DNA of 64,000 nucleotides from contig NC_087386.1 of NCBI RefSeq assembly GCF_963675165.1, forward strand, positions 5,963,566-6,027,565, read 5' to 3'. Origin of the DNA: Halichondria panicea. Taxonomy: Eukaryota; Porifera; Demospongiae; Suberitida; Halichondriidae. Numbering within the stretch: the stretch's first letter is position 1; every line of letters begins with the position of its first letter. The notes below the pieces were generated by a model, which worked only from the letters and a program-made list of their open reading frames with translations, was not told the origin of the DNA and searched no databases. Below are positions 1 through 16,034 of the stretch, piece after piece. Both the position numbers and the translations under genes were made by a program.

Positions 1-568
1 TAAAACTGTGTACACGCGGCTTGGCTGGCCGGCTCTGTCTTCTAGCTTCATACTCCTACTCCCCCTCGTCCTCCTCCTCCTTCTATATAGCGGAGTCTTA
101 CAAGTTAATGGTGGCTGGTATGAAATAGTGGCTAGAGTCTACAAGTGCTGGTGGAATGAAGAATGGAATGGTGGCTACAAGTTCTGGTGTGAATTAGAAT
201 GGTGGCTGATTGATTTTGAAATGGATGTTCATTAATTGAGTGTCATGACGAACTTTGGTATCTATACAATAGAGCTAGTGCTCATGATCCTTGCCAATAC
301 ATGTATATGGACTTTTTAGCGTCAGATTTTCTAGAAAACTTAAGTTATGTTCCTTTCCTTTGGTTTGCCCATGCTCTAAATGTCATCTATAGGCTCCTGA
401 GTTTTGTTTTGTTTATCACTCTAATCACTCTATATCAGCTGCTCCAATATTGGAGTAAGTCTGTCAGCTATTTACTTATTCACCCAATTTTTAAGCCTGC
501 TCAATTTCTTTTGTGCAAAGCTGTTTCACATGAAATAATAAAATCATTGAACCAAGTAAAGGTGTTGG
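1..568. other. left edge, no gene recognised
   Basis: I see no supported gene here. The first 235 bases contain imperfect reiterations of a motif like aatggtggctacaagt, and short open frames on the plus strand lack any recognisable domain. Homology to the SMYD array stops abruptly near base 569, so this stretch lies beyond the truncation point of SMYD copy A. Confidence 0.5.
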
Positions 569-1415
569 GACGACAGGAATGGTTGAGCAGAGAGGGGGCA
601 GAGTACACGGCCACGCCCACAGAAAAGATGTCGTCAGCCGTCATTGAGAATGTATTACAGAGCAACTATACAGAGAGAGAGAGGGATTGAAGTAACACGA
701 TGAACAACCACAATGGTGTACCCTCCGGAGAAGCTGATCGATGACATGCGGAGGTCGAAGATAGTCACAGAAACTAGCAATTTTAGCTATTAAGTCCTGT
801 TCAACCATTCTTTCTCTGCCAGTGAACCAGTCAACAGGAACTATGGAGAAGACATTTACTCACCATCTCACATCACATTACTAATAGAGCAGCTGTTGCT
901 TACGTGAGCAGAGGTGTTGAGTGTCCCTGGTCAGTGCTCGGAGGATTAGTCTTACAAACGGTAGCGCCACTTTCGCACCTCTCAAAATCTTACACTCCGT
1001 CTTGTGCAGCGGCCAATCGAAACGCTGCATAAACATTATATACACTGAAAACACCCACACATCTAGACACGTACACGCAACACGTGGATACATATATATG
1101 CACACACACCTGGCAGGTGGAGTTGCAATAATAAACAAACTTGCATCGGCTGCACTTCTTCAGTGACCTACACAGGAATCATGAGCACTGCATGCAATAC
1201 ACAATCACTCACTCTGATCTGTTGAAACAGTGCTCACAGATAGTGCCTCTAGTCTCCTCCACACTGCAATGTGCTATAGGTAGTGCACTGAATATAGTGT
1301 CCCCAGCAGATATAGGCACTTTAGTAAACACTCCTCGACCCATCCCGTCCACTGTGCACAGCTCCAGCGACGGAGACAGCCCAACCACATCAGATAGCTC
1401 CTCCAGGTCCTCCAT
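569..1415 (-). pseudogene. SMYD copy A, 5' half only (SET-MYND methyltransferase relic)
   Basis: This is the leftmost of five tandem SMYD genes. Exon 1 (about 1213-1415) encodes the N-terminal SET segment with VDGMGRGVFTK and the first MYND cysteines (CEHC). Exon 2 (about 1110-1167) gives LKKCSRCKFVYYCNS. Exon 3 (about 904-1022) gives the end of MYND (DWPLHKTEC). A fourth exon follows near 750-830 (VPVDWFTGRERM). Exon 5 starts near 680 but similarity to the other copies stops just after the NHSCRPN core, at about 569. The rest of SET, post-SET and the C-terminal helical domain are absent. Splice signals of the remaining exons look normal. I read it as a truncated duplicate, unlikely to make a working enzyme. 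Confidence 0.8.
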
Positions 1416-1525
1416 TGTTCATGATTTGATCATACTAGATCTACATGATTTGATCCTGCAGCTGTGCTTTGCATGAGCAAGCAAGCAACATCTAACACTT
1501 GTAGACTACATGGACTAGATCTAGA

Positions 1526-2164
1526 TACAGCAGTTTTAAGCACCTTTGCAACACATGAACACAAGCATAAAACCACAATGTACTATTGTAGTAAATTGTG
1601 GTTACTCAAATGGGAGACCATCTGCAGTACTGTCCAGTCCAGTGGTGTACTAAAAGTAGGAACCAGGCCCCTAACACTGCATGCTTGCTTTTTACCCAAG
1701 CTCAATTGAATCAAAGACCAAGCTTTTAATTGTACCAAATACACCAATCAATACCAGAGCATGCAATTTTTTTAGGGGACTACCCTAAGACCCCCTTGCA
1801 GGCGCACTTTAATGTGTGTGCACATTAAAACTTTTTCCATGCTCTCTAAGTGATAACTCTCTTCCTACGCCACTGCTATCACTGCTGTCAATAATTATGT
1901 TATTTTTTCTGTGTGATATGAGATAGACCAAGTACACACCTCAGCTCTGGTACACCATTCTCCATCTCACGTCTGTGGAGTAGGCCTTATTACTGCAACC
2001 CTGTATAGCTAGATCTATAGTCGTTGTATTAGTACACTGGCCAATTTTTATTTGGTAAGAAACCACTCAAGGCTAGCCTGCATGTAGTCCATGTTTACAT
2101 TGTGGGTTTACATTGTGGTTTACCTATTTGTGTGTGTGTTGCAAAGGTGCTTAAAACTGCTGTA
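1526..2164. mobile_element. non-autonomous DNA element with about 55-bp terminal inverted repeats
   Basis: The left end (tacagcagttttaagcacc) is matched by the reverse complement of the right end (ggtgcttaaaactgctgta). The similarity runs inward for about 55 bp, through the GCACCTTTGCAACACA and aaaccacaatgta blocks. A TA dinucleotide sits at each outer edge, as expected of a Tc1/mariner-type target site. The interior (about 530 bp) has no coding potential that I can see, so this is MITE-like. It lies between SMYD copies A and B. Confidence 0.7.
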
Positions 2165-2426
2165 AAGATAATTTCTGCACAAGTCTGCTATTGGTACTGA
2201 GGGTTGAGGGAATGCTTCAGAGTGTAAAGTTACCCAACAAGGAATGTACATACAACAGTAATTTAATTATAACTTGATCAGTATGCATTGATAAGACAAA
2301 TACCTATTTACATGATCAATTCCCATTACTGTACACAGCTGTGTCACAAGTACTGTTACAAACACTTTAATAATTGTTATTATATCATAGAAAGTCTACA
2401 GCAAAATCAATAACAATGAAATAAAT

Positions 2427-2739
2427 TTATTGTTGTCTGCGTGCTAGTTTAAGTTGAGATTCGGTCAGCATGGTGGTTGCTGCCATAGTGATGCAGTGGT
2501 CAGCTCCATACAGTCTCTCAGCTGCTGTCTTAGCCTGCAGTGTGTGTGTGGGGGGGGGGGGGAGGGTGTAACTGCTGGGTACACTACAATGGAGGGCTTG
2601 CCTTCGTGAGGTCGTTTAGTGATAGGATCAGTTGGTCAGTAGTTTCTAAACATAGTCTCAACTCGCCAATTATCAGTAGCCGGGATACACTCGAAGGATG
2701 AAGGAGCCCATAGTGACGGCTGTGTGTGTGGGGTGTGTG

Positions 2740-2772
<33 letters not shown>

Positions 2773-4314
2773 GTGTGTGTGTGTTGGGGAAAAGCTGTAT
2801 AATACTGACTAACAGAGATGGTTCCAATACTTGGATGCTGTACTTGAGTGCCTCCTCCCAGAGACACAAGTGATTACTGGCATCGATCAGATGGTCCATA
2901 AGACACATACTCAGAATATTATCATGGGATAGTTGTGTTGAATGGCTCGTGTACAGAGCTCTGCCTTTGTCATACATCTCCTGCCACTGTACACACAAAC
3001 TGTTAGGGAGCATACACACACACACACACTCTGATGGTTATACTAAGAACTACAGTGGTAGGATATCTCCATGTTCATTCAACCCCTTCAACTCTGTCAG
3101 CTCTTTCTCCATATCCTGTCTTAACGAGGAGGAGATTTCCCTTCCTTCAACACAGGATAACAGTGTAATTAAAAGTATGTAGTACTAACAAAAGCAACAT
3201 ACCATTGGCACCCATTAAGAGCAATCGGTCAGAGCATCTCTATAATAAATATATAAGCAATAATACCACAGCAACAACCACTCACGGGGGATTTGCTGAT
3301 GTCCTCTAAGCATCTCTCACAGGCACAGGTGAAGTTGTATATACTCTGTAGCTCAGTTTGTCGCTCACTCAACAATTGCAGTGTATCAGTGTAGGTAATG
3401 AACAGTTGCTCATCAGGACCTATATCCCTGACAGCCTTGAGGACTAGTTGTCGTCCATAATACAACGGAAGAGTGTTGGGACGACAGGAATGGTTGAGCA
3501 GGGAGGGGGCAGAGTAAAAGGCCACGCCAGCTGGAGATATGTTGTTCACACCCGTGATGGAGAATTGATTACAGAACAACTATACAGAGAGAGAGGGATT
3601 GAAGTAACACGATAAACAACCACAATGGTGTACCCTCCGGAAGAGCTGATTGATGACATGCGGAGGATAGTCACAGAGCTGAGCAGTGTGAGCTATCAAA
3701 TGCTGTTCAATCATTCTGTCTCTGCCAGTGAACCAGTCAACAGGAACTATAGAGGACACCCTCACATTTTATCATCACATCACATTATAACTTGATGAAC
3801 AGAGCAGCTGTTGCTTACGTGAGCAGAGGTGTTGAATGTCCCTTGTCAGTGCTCGGAGAGCTAGTCTTACAAACGGTGTAGCCTTCTCACCTTTCACACC
3901 CTTACACTCTGTCTTGTGTAGCGGCCAATCCAAACGCTGCATACAACATACGCTGAAGACACGCCCACACATATCTCTAGACACACACGTACATGTATAC
4001 GTACGTACCTGGCAGTCAGAGTTGCAATAATAAACAAACTTGCATCGGCTGCACTTCTTGAGTGACCTACACAGGAATCATGAGCACTGCATGCAATACA
4101 CAATCACTCACTCTGATCTGTTGAAACAGTGCTCACAGATAGTGCCTCTAGTCTCCTCCACACTGCAATGTGCTATAGGTAGTGCACTGAATATAGTGTC
4201 CCCAGCAGATATAGACTCTTTAGTAAACACGCCTCGACCCATCCCGTCAACTGTGCGCAGCTCCAGCGATGGAGGTAGTCCAACCGCAGCAGATAGCTTT
4301 TTCAGGTCATCCAT
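2427..4314 (-). CDS. SMYD copy B, complete SET-MYND lysine methyltransferase
   Basis: SMYD proteins use S-adenosylmethionine to methylate lysines on histones and other proteins. All expected parts are present in order. Exon 1 (4112-4314, 203 nt) starts MDDLKKLSA and carries GMGRGVF and CEHC. Exon 2 (about 4009-4066) and exon 3 (about 3807-3935) complete the MYND zinc finger (CSRC, YYCNSDCQ, HKTEC). Exon 4 (about 3645-3755) has VPVDWFTGRDRM. Exon 5 (about 3290-3580) has NHSCRPN, the ITYTD catalytic region and the post-SET cysteines CACERC. The C-terminal TPR-like domain follows (QWQEMYDKGRALY, then IIGELRLCL, then LYGADH). The stop is at 2427-2429. Predicted size is near the roughly 430 residues usual for SMYD1-3, and SMYD3-like is the best guess. 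The stop TAA overlaps an AATAAA poly(A) signal. The donor of the short exon near 3050-3130 is not certain. Confidence 0.8.
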
Positions 4315-5115
4315 GTCCTAGATCCATGTGTCCTAGATCCTGGCTAGAGATAAAGAGATCAAAAGAGATAATTATGCCTTGGACTAGTTGGTGCGCATGC
4401 GCAAGCGCGGCAACTACACATGCGCATTGCAAGACGGTTTTAGACATACCTGCTACCTACGTACCTACTACCTACGGTACCTGCCTGCTTCCATACCTTA
4501 AAACTACCATCACTACCATCGACGCTGCTACCTGCTGCCTTGAGGAAGGCAAGGAAAGCCAAGTGCTGACTATTTATTTTATATTAGAAGTATTATTTTA
4601 TATAGTGTAGTGTAGTTGTGTGGTATTGGGATCACTCCTTAATGTTAATGTGATTTGATTGGTAGTAGTAGTAGTTTAGTAGTTTAGTTGGTGGTTTAGC
4701 TCAGTGGTTAGCTTTTGTTTTGTCTATTGTGCTCGTGCTCGACCTCCATTTGTGATCGGCCAGCTGCCCCCTCTTATGGCTTTCTCAACCTTTGGCCACC
4801 GCGGCACCGCCCCACTGCGTCGAAATAAAACAGGCGGCTAGACAGAGCAAATCAAAGTACCGGAGTCTCTTTGTTTGAAGGTATTGAGATCAAGTGTACT
4901 CATCGGACCAGCCACCAAGCAAACATTTCCCAAACACTAACATTTAATTACATCCATTGAACCAGAGATACATGCGAATTTGATTGAACACTTAGTACAT
5001 TTAGACAAGCATAATTATGATAATATGCACATACAATAATAATTATGTTATAACATGTCAACAAAAATGTATACGTTAAATAACACAACTCAACAATCAT
5101 ACATAGTCAGTTTGG
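4315..5115. other. spacer between SMYD copies B and C
   Basis: No gene is recognised. The part next to 4314 should hold the promoter of copy B, and it contains a GCGCATGCGCAAGCGCGGC stretch near 4392. Near 4690 a tRNA A-box-like string (ggtttagctcagtggttag) occurs without a convincing B box, so it may be the head of a decayed SINE. Confidence 0.4.
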
Positions 5116-8100
5116 TTATTGTCCGCGAGCTAAACGTAGTTTACGTTGGATCAGCACGGTGGCTATTACCTGAGTGATGCGGTGCTCAGCTCCGTACAGT
5201 CTCAGAGCTGCCGTCCCAGCCTGCAGTGTGTGTATGCGTGTGGGGGGGGGTAACTATATGAATTATGTTGTAAATGGAGGGCTTGCCTTAGTGAGGTCGT
5301 CTAGTGCTAGGATCAGTTGGTCAGGAGTTCCTAAACATAGTCTCAATTTCCCAATTGCCAGTAGCCGGGATACACTCAAAGGATGAAAAAGCCCATAGTG
5401 ACGGCTGTGTGTGTGTGGGGTGTGTGCATGTGTTGGGGGAAAGCTGTATATTACTGACTAACAGAGATGGTTCCAATATTTGGATGCTGTACTTGAGTGC
5501 CTCCTCCCAGAGACCTAACTGACGACTGGCCTGGAACAGATGGATAGTGAGACGCAGACTGAAAATATTGTCAGGGGATAGTTGTGTCAAATGGCTTGTG
5601 TATAGAGCTCTGCCTTTGTCATACATCTCCTGCCACTGTACACACAAACTGTTAGGGAGCATACACACACACACACTCTGATGGTTATAATTTATTATAC
5701 AGTGACAGGATATCTCCACGTTTATCCAACCCATTCAACTCTGCTAGCTCTTTTTCCATCTCCTGTCTTAACAAGCGGGGGACTTCCTTTCCTACAACTC
5801 ACAGGATAAGAGTGTAATACAGTACTAAACAACAAACCATTGGCAGCCATTAAGAACAATCGGTCAGAACATCCCTATATAGAATATATACAATTATATA
5901 ACACCATACCAGCAACCACTCACGGGGGATTTGCTGATGTCCTCTAAGCATCTCTCACAGGCACAGGTGAAGTTGTACCCCTTCTGTAGTTCCCTTTGAC
6001 GCTCACTCAACAATTGCAGTGTATCAGTATAGGTAATGAACAGTTGCTCATCAGGACCTATATCCGTGATAGCCTTGAGGACTAATTGTCGTCCATAATA
6101 CAAGGGAAGAGTGTTGGGACGACAGGAATGGTTGAGCAGAGAGGGAGCAGAGTACACCGCCACGCCCATGTCATTGAAGTCCTCCGCAGCCGTCATTGAG
6201 AATGCATTACAGAACAACTATACAAAGAGAGAGAGGGATTGAAGTAACACGATGAACAACCAATGGTGTACCTTCCGGAAGAGCTGATGGATGACATACG
6301 GAGGATGTTTGCAGAGCTGAGCAGTGTCAGCTATCAATAGCTGACTTTTTCTGCTCCATAAAAAGTCATCAGGAACTATATGAAAAGGGCATTATTATTA
6401 TGATTTTCATAGAGCAGCTGTTGACAAGATTCTTACGTGAGCAGAGGTGTTGAGTGTCCCTTTTCAGTGCTCGGAGAGCTAGTCTTATGAGTGGCGTCGC
6501 CTTCCCACTTCTCACACCTTTACACTCTGTCTTGTGTAGCGGCCAATCCAAACGCTGCAAAGTAGCGCACAACATACACTAAGGACGCACACACACACAC
6601 ACATGTGCACACACCTGGCAGTCGGGGTTGCAATAATAAACAAACTTGCATCGGCTGCACTTCTTCAGTGACCTATTATACGCAAATCATGAGCACTGTA
6701 TGCAATACTAGAGCCTCCAAGTATAATTATGGTTTTTTGAATTTCTCTCTTCTAATACGGTTATTGTACATTAATCCTCCTGGAGCTGCCCCCACATCAC
6801 ATGCAGACAGAAATTACCGCATAGCGGGTAAGTTTCGTGGGGTAAAAAATTCGTTCAACTCGAGAAACGGTAGTTTTCGTGAGTAAAAATTTCGTTTAGT
6901 CTCGTGGCTGCACGGCATTCCTACGTTCAGATAAGCCACGCCTACGATAAAATTTCGTGGAGGTCAGCCTGCCCACGAAAATAACGAATATTTTACCCCA
7001 CGAAAATTACCCGCTATACGGTAGTTATAAGGTCAAATTCATGGACATATATTTCTGTCTTTAGGCTCTCGTTTCGCTTGCCATGCCCCTTTATTGAAGG
7101 GGCGGAGCTGCGAGACCAGATTATAAAGTAGCCTCAATTCCGGGCCGCGAAGAGAAAGGCGGCCTGGTATACATTGTATGTGCCTGCGCGTATACATTAC
7201 CCCAAAAGGGGGTAGTCGGTATAATTATTTGTGGATACTGTCAGTAAAATAAAAACATACTATGTACTATGCTATTTTGTATTCTGAAGTTGTAGTCTGC
7301 ATGCATGTGTTACATCATTACATAGTGCAAAGATGACTGTCATGAGTTCTTACACTCTTTATTGTGTCAAGACAAGTCTCTACTCATAGCGACATCCTAC
7401 ACTGTAAGGCTACAGTCATGCCTATAGTTGGGTGTGACCTGATGTTCTATTTGTAGAAGAAGCTAGTTTAGGTAAGAACAAGAACTGATCCCCATAGATT
7501 TAGACCAGAACAGCTCATGTTACAGGAAAAGCATGATGTGTTCCTGTAGGTCCCTTGATGAGGCTGCGGTAATATGGACCAGGCAAGTCTTCTGCTACAA
7601 AATCTTGCCTTTATGTTCGACAAGAAGTCATTGCTGAAGAGATAAAGAAGCTAATGATCACTCCTGAAAGCTTTTAATAAGCTTTAACGTACTCGACACT
7701 CAGGAAGTTATTCACTCAAGATCTACTGATGTATTAAAGAGTCCACCACTCTTCCTAGCTGGCAGCTCTAGCTGTCTGGGAGGCCTTCTTGAACTGCCTC
7801 TTTGATAAACAGAACTAGAAGAAGCAACACCGCTGCAGCATAGTTATTCTACTTTAATTAGTGCTCTGAAAGCTGCCATTGTGGTCATGAACATTTTACC
7901 ACTAACCACATGGTCGACAAAATCTTCCTTTTTGTATATAACTTTGTCCGGTTTTTTACATAATATGATGAAATTGCTGTCAATTATTTCAATTATTTCG
8001 CGCATGCGCATGCAAAGTATACCAGGTCGCCTTTCTCTTTGTGACCTGGAATCGAGGCTTGCTAATTATAAAGCCATAAAATTAATTTTCATCTCATTTC

Positions 8101-8404
8101 CACTCCTTTTCACATCGTTTATAAGAATTTACTGAATACGGAAAAATGAGCTGATTAAGAAAAGGTTCTACTTGGAGGCTCTGCAATACACAATTACTTA
8201 CTTTGAGGTATTGAAACAGTGCTCACAGATAGTGCCTCTAGTTTCCTCCACACTGCAATGTGCTATAGGTAGTGCACTGAATATAGTGTCCCCAGCAGAT
8301 ATAGACTCTTTAGTAAACACTCCTCGGCCTATCCCGTCAACTGTGCGCAGCTCTAGCGATGGAGGTAGTCCAACCGCAGCAGATAGCTTCTTCAGATCGT
8401 CCAT
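5116..8404 (-). CDS. SMYD copy C, complete SET-MYND gene with transposons in intron 1
   Basis: Exon 1 (8202-8404) encodes MDDLKKLSAAVGLPPSLEL, the GIGRGVF motif and CEHC, and ends at a GTAAGT donor. Exon 2 with the MYND cysteines lies about 1.5 kb further on, near 6615-6673. In the other copies this intron is only about 45 bp, so insertions have stretched it. Later exons give HKTEC (about 6440-6560), VPDDFLWSRKSQLL (about 6270-6373), NHSCRPN with CACERC (about 5930-6217), and the helical C-terminal domain. The last exon ends LARGQ with a stop at 5116-5118. The frame looks open throughout. Exon 1 and exon 2 still have matching phase (203 nt, then 58 nt), so splicing across the enlarged intron could restore the normal protein. 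Function is as for copy B, and together with B it is the likeliest active member. Confidence 0.75.
6815..7023. mobile_element. MITE, CCGTATAGCGGGTAA family, full length
   Basis: The two ends are inverted repeats of about 40 bp. The left end reads taccgcatagcgggtaag and the right end, reverse complemented, reads taccgtatagcgggtaat. Both continue into TTCGTGGGGTAAAA. A TA flanks each end. The 209-bp interior has no coding potential. It sits inside intron 1 of SMYD copy C. Confidence 0.8.
7129..8064. mobile_element. 936-bp DNA element with about 55-bp TIRs and a 9-bp direct repeat
   Basis: The left end (tagcctcaattccgggccgc) and the reverse complement of the right end (gcctcgattccaggtcac) align. 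The match continues through AAGAGAAAGGCG and CCTGGTATAC. The identical 9-mer attataaag occurs immediately outside both ends (7120-7128 and 8065-8073) and looks like a target-site duplication. Nine bases would suit a Mutator-like element, but this is inference. No transposase is visible inside. It accounts for most of the enlarged intron 1 of SMYD copy C. Confidence 0.75.
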
Positions 8405-8792
8405 ATCGATATCTAATGTCAATGCACTCTTAGCCTCGATTCCAGCCCGGCCCGTCTTTCTCAATTGAGAGCGGCCTATAATAGAGACTTCCCAGACCAA
8501 TTTGTTTCTAAAATAACGCTAGGTCATGAAACAGCAAGTCTCATGAATCAGCCGCCCTTCTTTTGGGAAGACCCAGCAAAAATGGCTGATTCATTGAAAT
8601 TTCAAAAACTGAGAGAGTGTACTCATCAGCCCAAGCAAACATCTTCCAAACACTAGCATTTAAACACTTTGTCATAAATATGAGATTTGGTCTCTTGTGC
8701 ACAATGACTGACCACTATTCATTTGTCAACAAGAATATATAATAAACAATCGTACATAGTCAGTTTGGTTATTGTCTGCAAGCTGCATGTAG

Positions 8793-10868
<2,076 letters not shown>

Positions 10869-10897
10869 TCTAACCTCGATTCCAGGCCGCACTGAAG

Positions 10898-12869
<1,972 letters not shown>

Positions 12870-13022
12870 TGCATGCTGGTCGATCGTGCATGTGTAGTGT
12901 GTAGGTAAAGATCATTCCTGATCCTAGAGATTGAGCAGCCCCTCCCCTCCAATCAAACCCACCGGATAAAGCATCTTCCAGGTCCAAGCAGTGTCTCTGT
13001 TTTCAAGGAGTCTCATAGCGCG
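12870..13022. promoter_or_regulatory. short divergent promoter region, SMYD-E / FAAH-1
   Basis: Only 153 bases separate the start codons of the minus-strand SMYD copy E and the plus-strand amidase. They must share or overlap promoters. I see no TATA box that I would defend. Confidence 0.4.
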
Positions 13023-14870
13023 ATGATCTGGGCTCTAGCCATACCTGCAGGTGTTGCTTACTTGTTCTGGAGCTTCTGGTTCAAAAGGCAAGGTGTCTGT
13101 GATGGTGGAAAGACGCCTGGGAAGGTTGTACCCAAGATTCAAACTCTGCTGGACAACCCTGACAAAATCAAGTACAATATGAAGGATATGAAAGCTCCAA
13201 GAGTTGCTGGGTTCATCTTTAAGATCCTGATATGGCTAGCATACACACGTGTTGGACGATACTTCCTCATACCCACTATCAAGCGTAACAGTAATCTCCA
13301 CGCACTGGACGGACTGTACATACCTGACGAGCCAATAATGTACCCAACTCCATTGGTCAACCCTTCCAAAGAGGATCACTCTCAAGCAAACGAACAGCGA
13401 ATCAAAAAATTCCTTGATCAAGAAATTAACGATGGACATACTGAAGATTTTCATTTTCCGAGTGTTGCTGATTTTGTGCGTGCATATCGATGTGGTGACG
13501 TGACTCCTAGTGATGTGGCTATGACAGTGCTGGAGGCCATTGCTAACTCTGACCGAGCAACTCCTCCTCTGAGGGCCATTGTACAGAGCAACAGAAACGT
13601 GGTCCTTGCTATGGCCGCAGCCTCTACTCAGCGATGGAAGGACAACAAAACTCTCTCCCCTCTCGATGGAGTACCCATAGCTGTTAAGGAAGAGTTTCGA
13701 GTGGAACCTTACGAATTCAGAGCTGGAGCTACTTTCGTTCCAATCATAACACAGGGAGTACCGGAATCAGCCATTGTTCGCAAGCTATTGGACGCTGGTG
13801 CTGTATTAATTGGAATGGCAAACATGCACGAGTTTGGACTAGGTACTCTTGGGTCCAACCCAAACAAAGACCATTTGACCGCACGTAATCCGTACAATAC
13901 TCAGTGCTATGCTGGAGGGAGTTCATCCGGTTCTGCTGCTAGTGTGGCCGCTGGATTTTGTCCCATTGCTATAGGAGCTGACGGTGGAGGCTCAGTGAGG
14001 ATACCTGCTGCCCTGTGTGGTATTGTTGGACTTAAACCAACTTTTCGTCTGCTCAATTCTGAGGGACAGTTTCCCCAAGCCTTCAGTGTTGGAGTGCCTG
14101 GTCCTCTGTGCTCTAGTGTTCTCGATGCTGCCCTGGCGATGGATATCATGAGTAAAGGAGAGGACGGCAATCGATTGTCTCTGGATGGACTGGGAGAGGA
14201 GCGACTGGACGGACTTAACATTGGTGTGTACTGGGACTACTTCCAACACGCTGACTCTGAGATAGTCACCCAGTGCAAGGCAGCCGTTAGTAAATTGGAG
14301 AGCCTTGGAGCCACCATTGTCAGTATTGCCATCCCTGAACTAGAGGAGTCTCGAGTTGCTCATTCCGTCTCCATCATCTCCGAGTTTAGCAGTGCTCTGG
14401 CTGTGGATATTGATAAACATTTTGACGAGATGAACCTCGAATCTCACCTCTTGTTGTCCCTTGGATACCATTACTCCGCTATTGAATACCTCAATGCTCA
14501 AAAGCAACGTACTAGAGCTATTGCTGCCCTCAAGCACTTGTTTGAAGAGCAAAAAATTGATGCTATTGTAACTCCTGGAACTGGCTGTCCTGCCCCCATC
14601 ATTCGTGCTGATGCTGTCAAGGATGGAAGTGTGGAAGCCGAGATCTCTGGTCTATTGATGCGCTTTGCCTACCTTGCTAATCTGACTGGAGTTCCTGGTC
14701 TGGTTGTTCCGGTTGGCTACACTAGTGGCGAGGGCTTGCCCATTGGTCTGCAGCTAATGGGAGGATGGTATCAAGAGAACACTCTCCTTAAGATTGGCTG
14801 GGCTCTCGAGAAAGCTTTTCCTCGGAATAAACCACAAGTCTTTTACGACATACTCAAGAAAAATAACTGA
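13023..14870 (+). CDS. fatty acid amide hydrolase-like amidase 1 (intronless)
   Basis: This 615-residue amidase-signature serine hydrolase is expected to cleave fatty acid amides such as N-acylethanolamines. An N-terminal hydrophobic helix (about residues 2-20) suggests membrane anchoring. The Ser-cisSer-Lys triad is visible: Lys222 in PIAVKEEF, cis-Ser300 in GGSSSGS and nucleophile Ser324 in DGGGSVRIP. The N-terminal DMKAP segment, the IPDEP motif, and the C-terminal NKPQVFYDIL ending resemble plant-type FAAH (about 607 residues) more than mammalian FAAH1. The whole frame is uninterrupted, whereas neighbours have many introns, so an ancestral retrocopy is possible. A second copy lies 16 kb downstream and shares several almost identical stretches. 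An AATAAA-like signal lies near 14980. Confidence 0.9.
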   Translation: MIWALAIPAGVAYLFWSFWFKRQGVCDGGKTPGKVVPKIQTLLDNPDKIKYNMKDMKAPRVAGFIFKILIWLAYTRVGRYFLIPTIKRNSNLHALDGLYIPDEPIMYPTPLVNPSKEDHSQANEQRIKKFLDQEINDGHTEDFHFPSVADFVRAYRCGDVTPSDVAMTVLEAIANSDRATPPLRAIVQSNRNVVLAMAAASTQRWKDNKTLSPLDGVPIAVKEEFRVEPYEFRAGATFVPIITQGVPESAIVRKLLDAGAVLIGMANMHEFGLGTLGSNPNKDHLTARNPYNTQCYAGGSSSGSAASVAAGFCPIAIGADGGGSVRIPAALCGIVGLKPTFRLLNSEGQFPQAFSVGVPGPLCSSVLDAALAMDIMSKGEDGNRLSLDGLGEERLDGLNIGVYWDYFQHADSEIVTQCKAAVSKLESLGATIVSIAIPELEESRVAHSVSIISEFSSALAVDIDKHFDEMNLESHLLLSLGYHYSAIEYLNAQKQRTRAIAALKHLFEEQKIDAIVTPGTGCPAPIIRADAVKDGSVEAEISGLLMRFAYLANLTGVPGLVVPVGYTSGEGLPIGLQLMGGWYQENTLLKIGWALEKAFPRNKPQVFYDILKKNN

Positions 14871-16034
14871 AGAAATAAGAACTGAATTGACACTATTGCT
14901 GAATTGACACTATTGCTGACTAGATTTTTCCCCTGATTAATTATTGTATATAATTAATAATGTAATGTTTTGCCAAATTTAAAATAAAAATTTAGATTAT
15001 TAAACTAATGGCGTCTTATTATAGAGGCACAACAAATCTTTTTTTTTTTTTTTTTTTTTTTTTTAAGCCTTTATGGCGAAACGAGTAGGTAAGGTAAGTA
15101 CAAGACAGATATAAATGGATATAAGGTAAAGATATGAAGAACAAACTACATAGCATATAGTAAGTTTAGGTATGCCCATCAACAAATCTTGGTATGCGTA
15201 TGCGCGTGTAAATAGCCTCTCGATTCTGGCCGCGACGTATGATGAAGGTGCCCAACACCCCGAAATATGTCTAATGCAACACTTACTTTATTAAAAATGT
15301 GAATGGATCACAGTAAATTAAATCACTAAATGCTTGTCTACTTGACTCTTGAGTTCATGAAGCAAGTAGCTGCTGTGTGATCTCACATTTATTGTACTAT
15401 GCATCTTCATTCACCCTACTAATTTAATAGAGTGAAAATGAAAGTACCCTTTACAAGCAGTGAACATGCACCGCTACCTACTCACATTAAGTACATTTAC
15501 AAGCATTTAAGTAAGCTTTACAAGCTGTGAAAAGGGTACTTTATAAATATGTGAGTAGCATTTATATGCGTTTAAGTACCCTTTCAAGCAGTGAAAACGT
15601 TACTCACATCTTGAAAGGACCCTTTACAAGCATTTAAGTACCAAGCATGCACTGCATGGCACTATTCAAGGGGCTGGAGTCGAGGCTAGTTAGTGACGTG
15701 AAGTGGCCATCATGCAATAATTACAAGCCAAAACATAAAACATGGGTATAAGCCTATGGTTTGTAATTGTTGTGCAGTTATAGGGATAGTGATGTGGCGC
15801 ACACATGCAAACACAAGTGTTTATTCATTCTGCCAAAGCCAAACAGAAATTGTTGAGGTTCCATGATTATCTCCAGATTAGCAGACCACTAATTTTATCA
15901 GCTACTACAAATCACAAAACCTCCAAACAACATCTATTAAAGTTCCCATGCAATACGTATCAAGAAATATTGCTAAACACGGGCAAACCCACTGCCAATC
16001 CTATGTAAAACCTACTGGTTTTACTGGTTTTACT

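Noticed and set aside
301-690. 129-codon plus-strand open frame at the left edge
   Set aside because: Its right half is the antisense of SMYD copy A exon 5 and the left half has no recognisable feature.
4690-4770. tRNA gene or SINE head
   Set aside because: An A-box-like string is present, but no clear B box, anticodon stem or T loop could be drawn.
13139-14552. Several minus-strand frames of 60-104 codons inside FAAH-1
   Set aside because: These are antisense shadows of the amidase gene. Equivalent shadows occur in FAAH-2 where the DNA is identical.
15039-15064. LINE or SINE 3' end at the T26 run
   Set aside because: A homopolymer alone is not enough. No target-site duplication or coding remnant could be found beside it.
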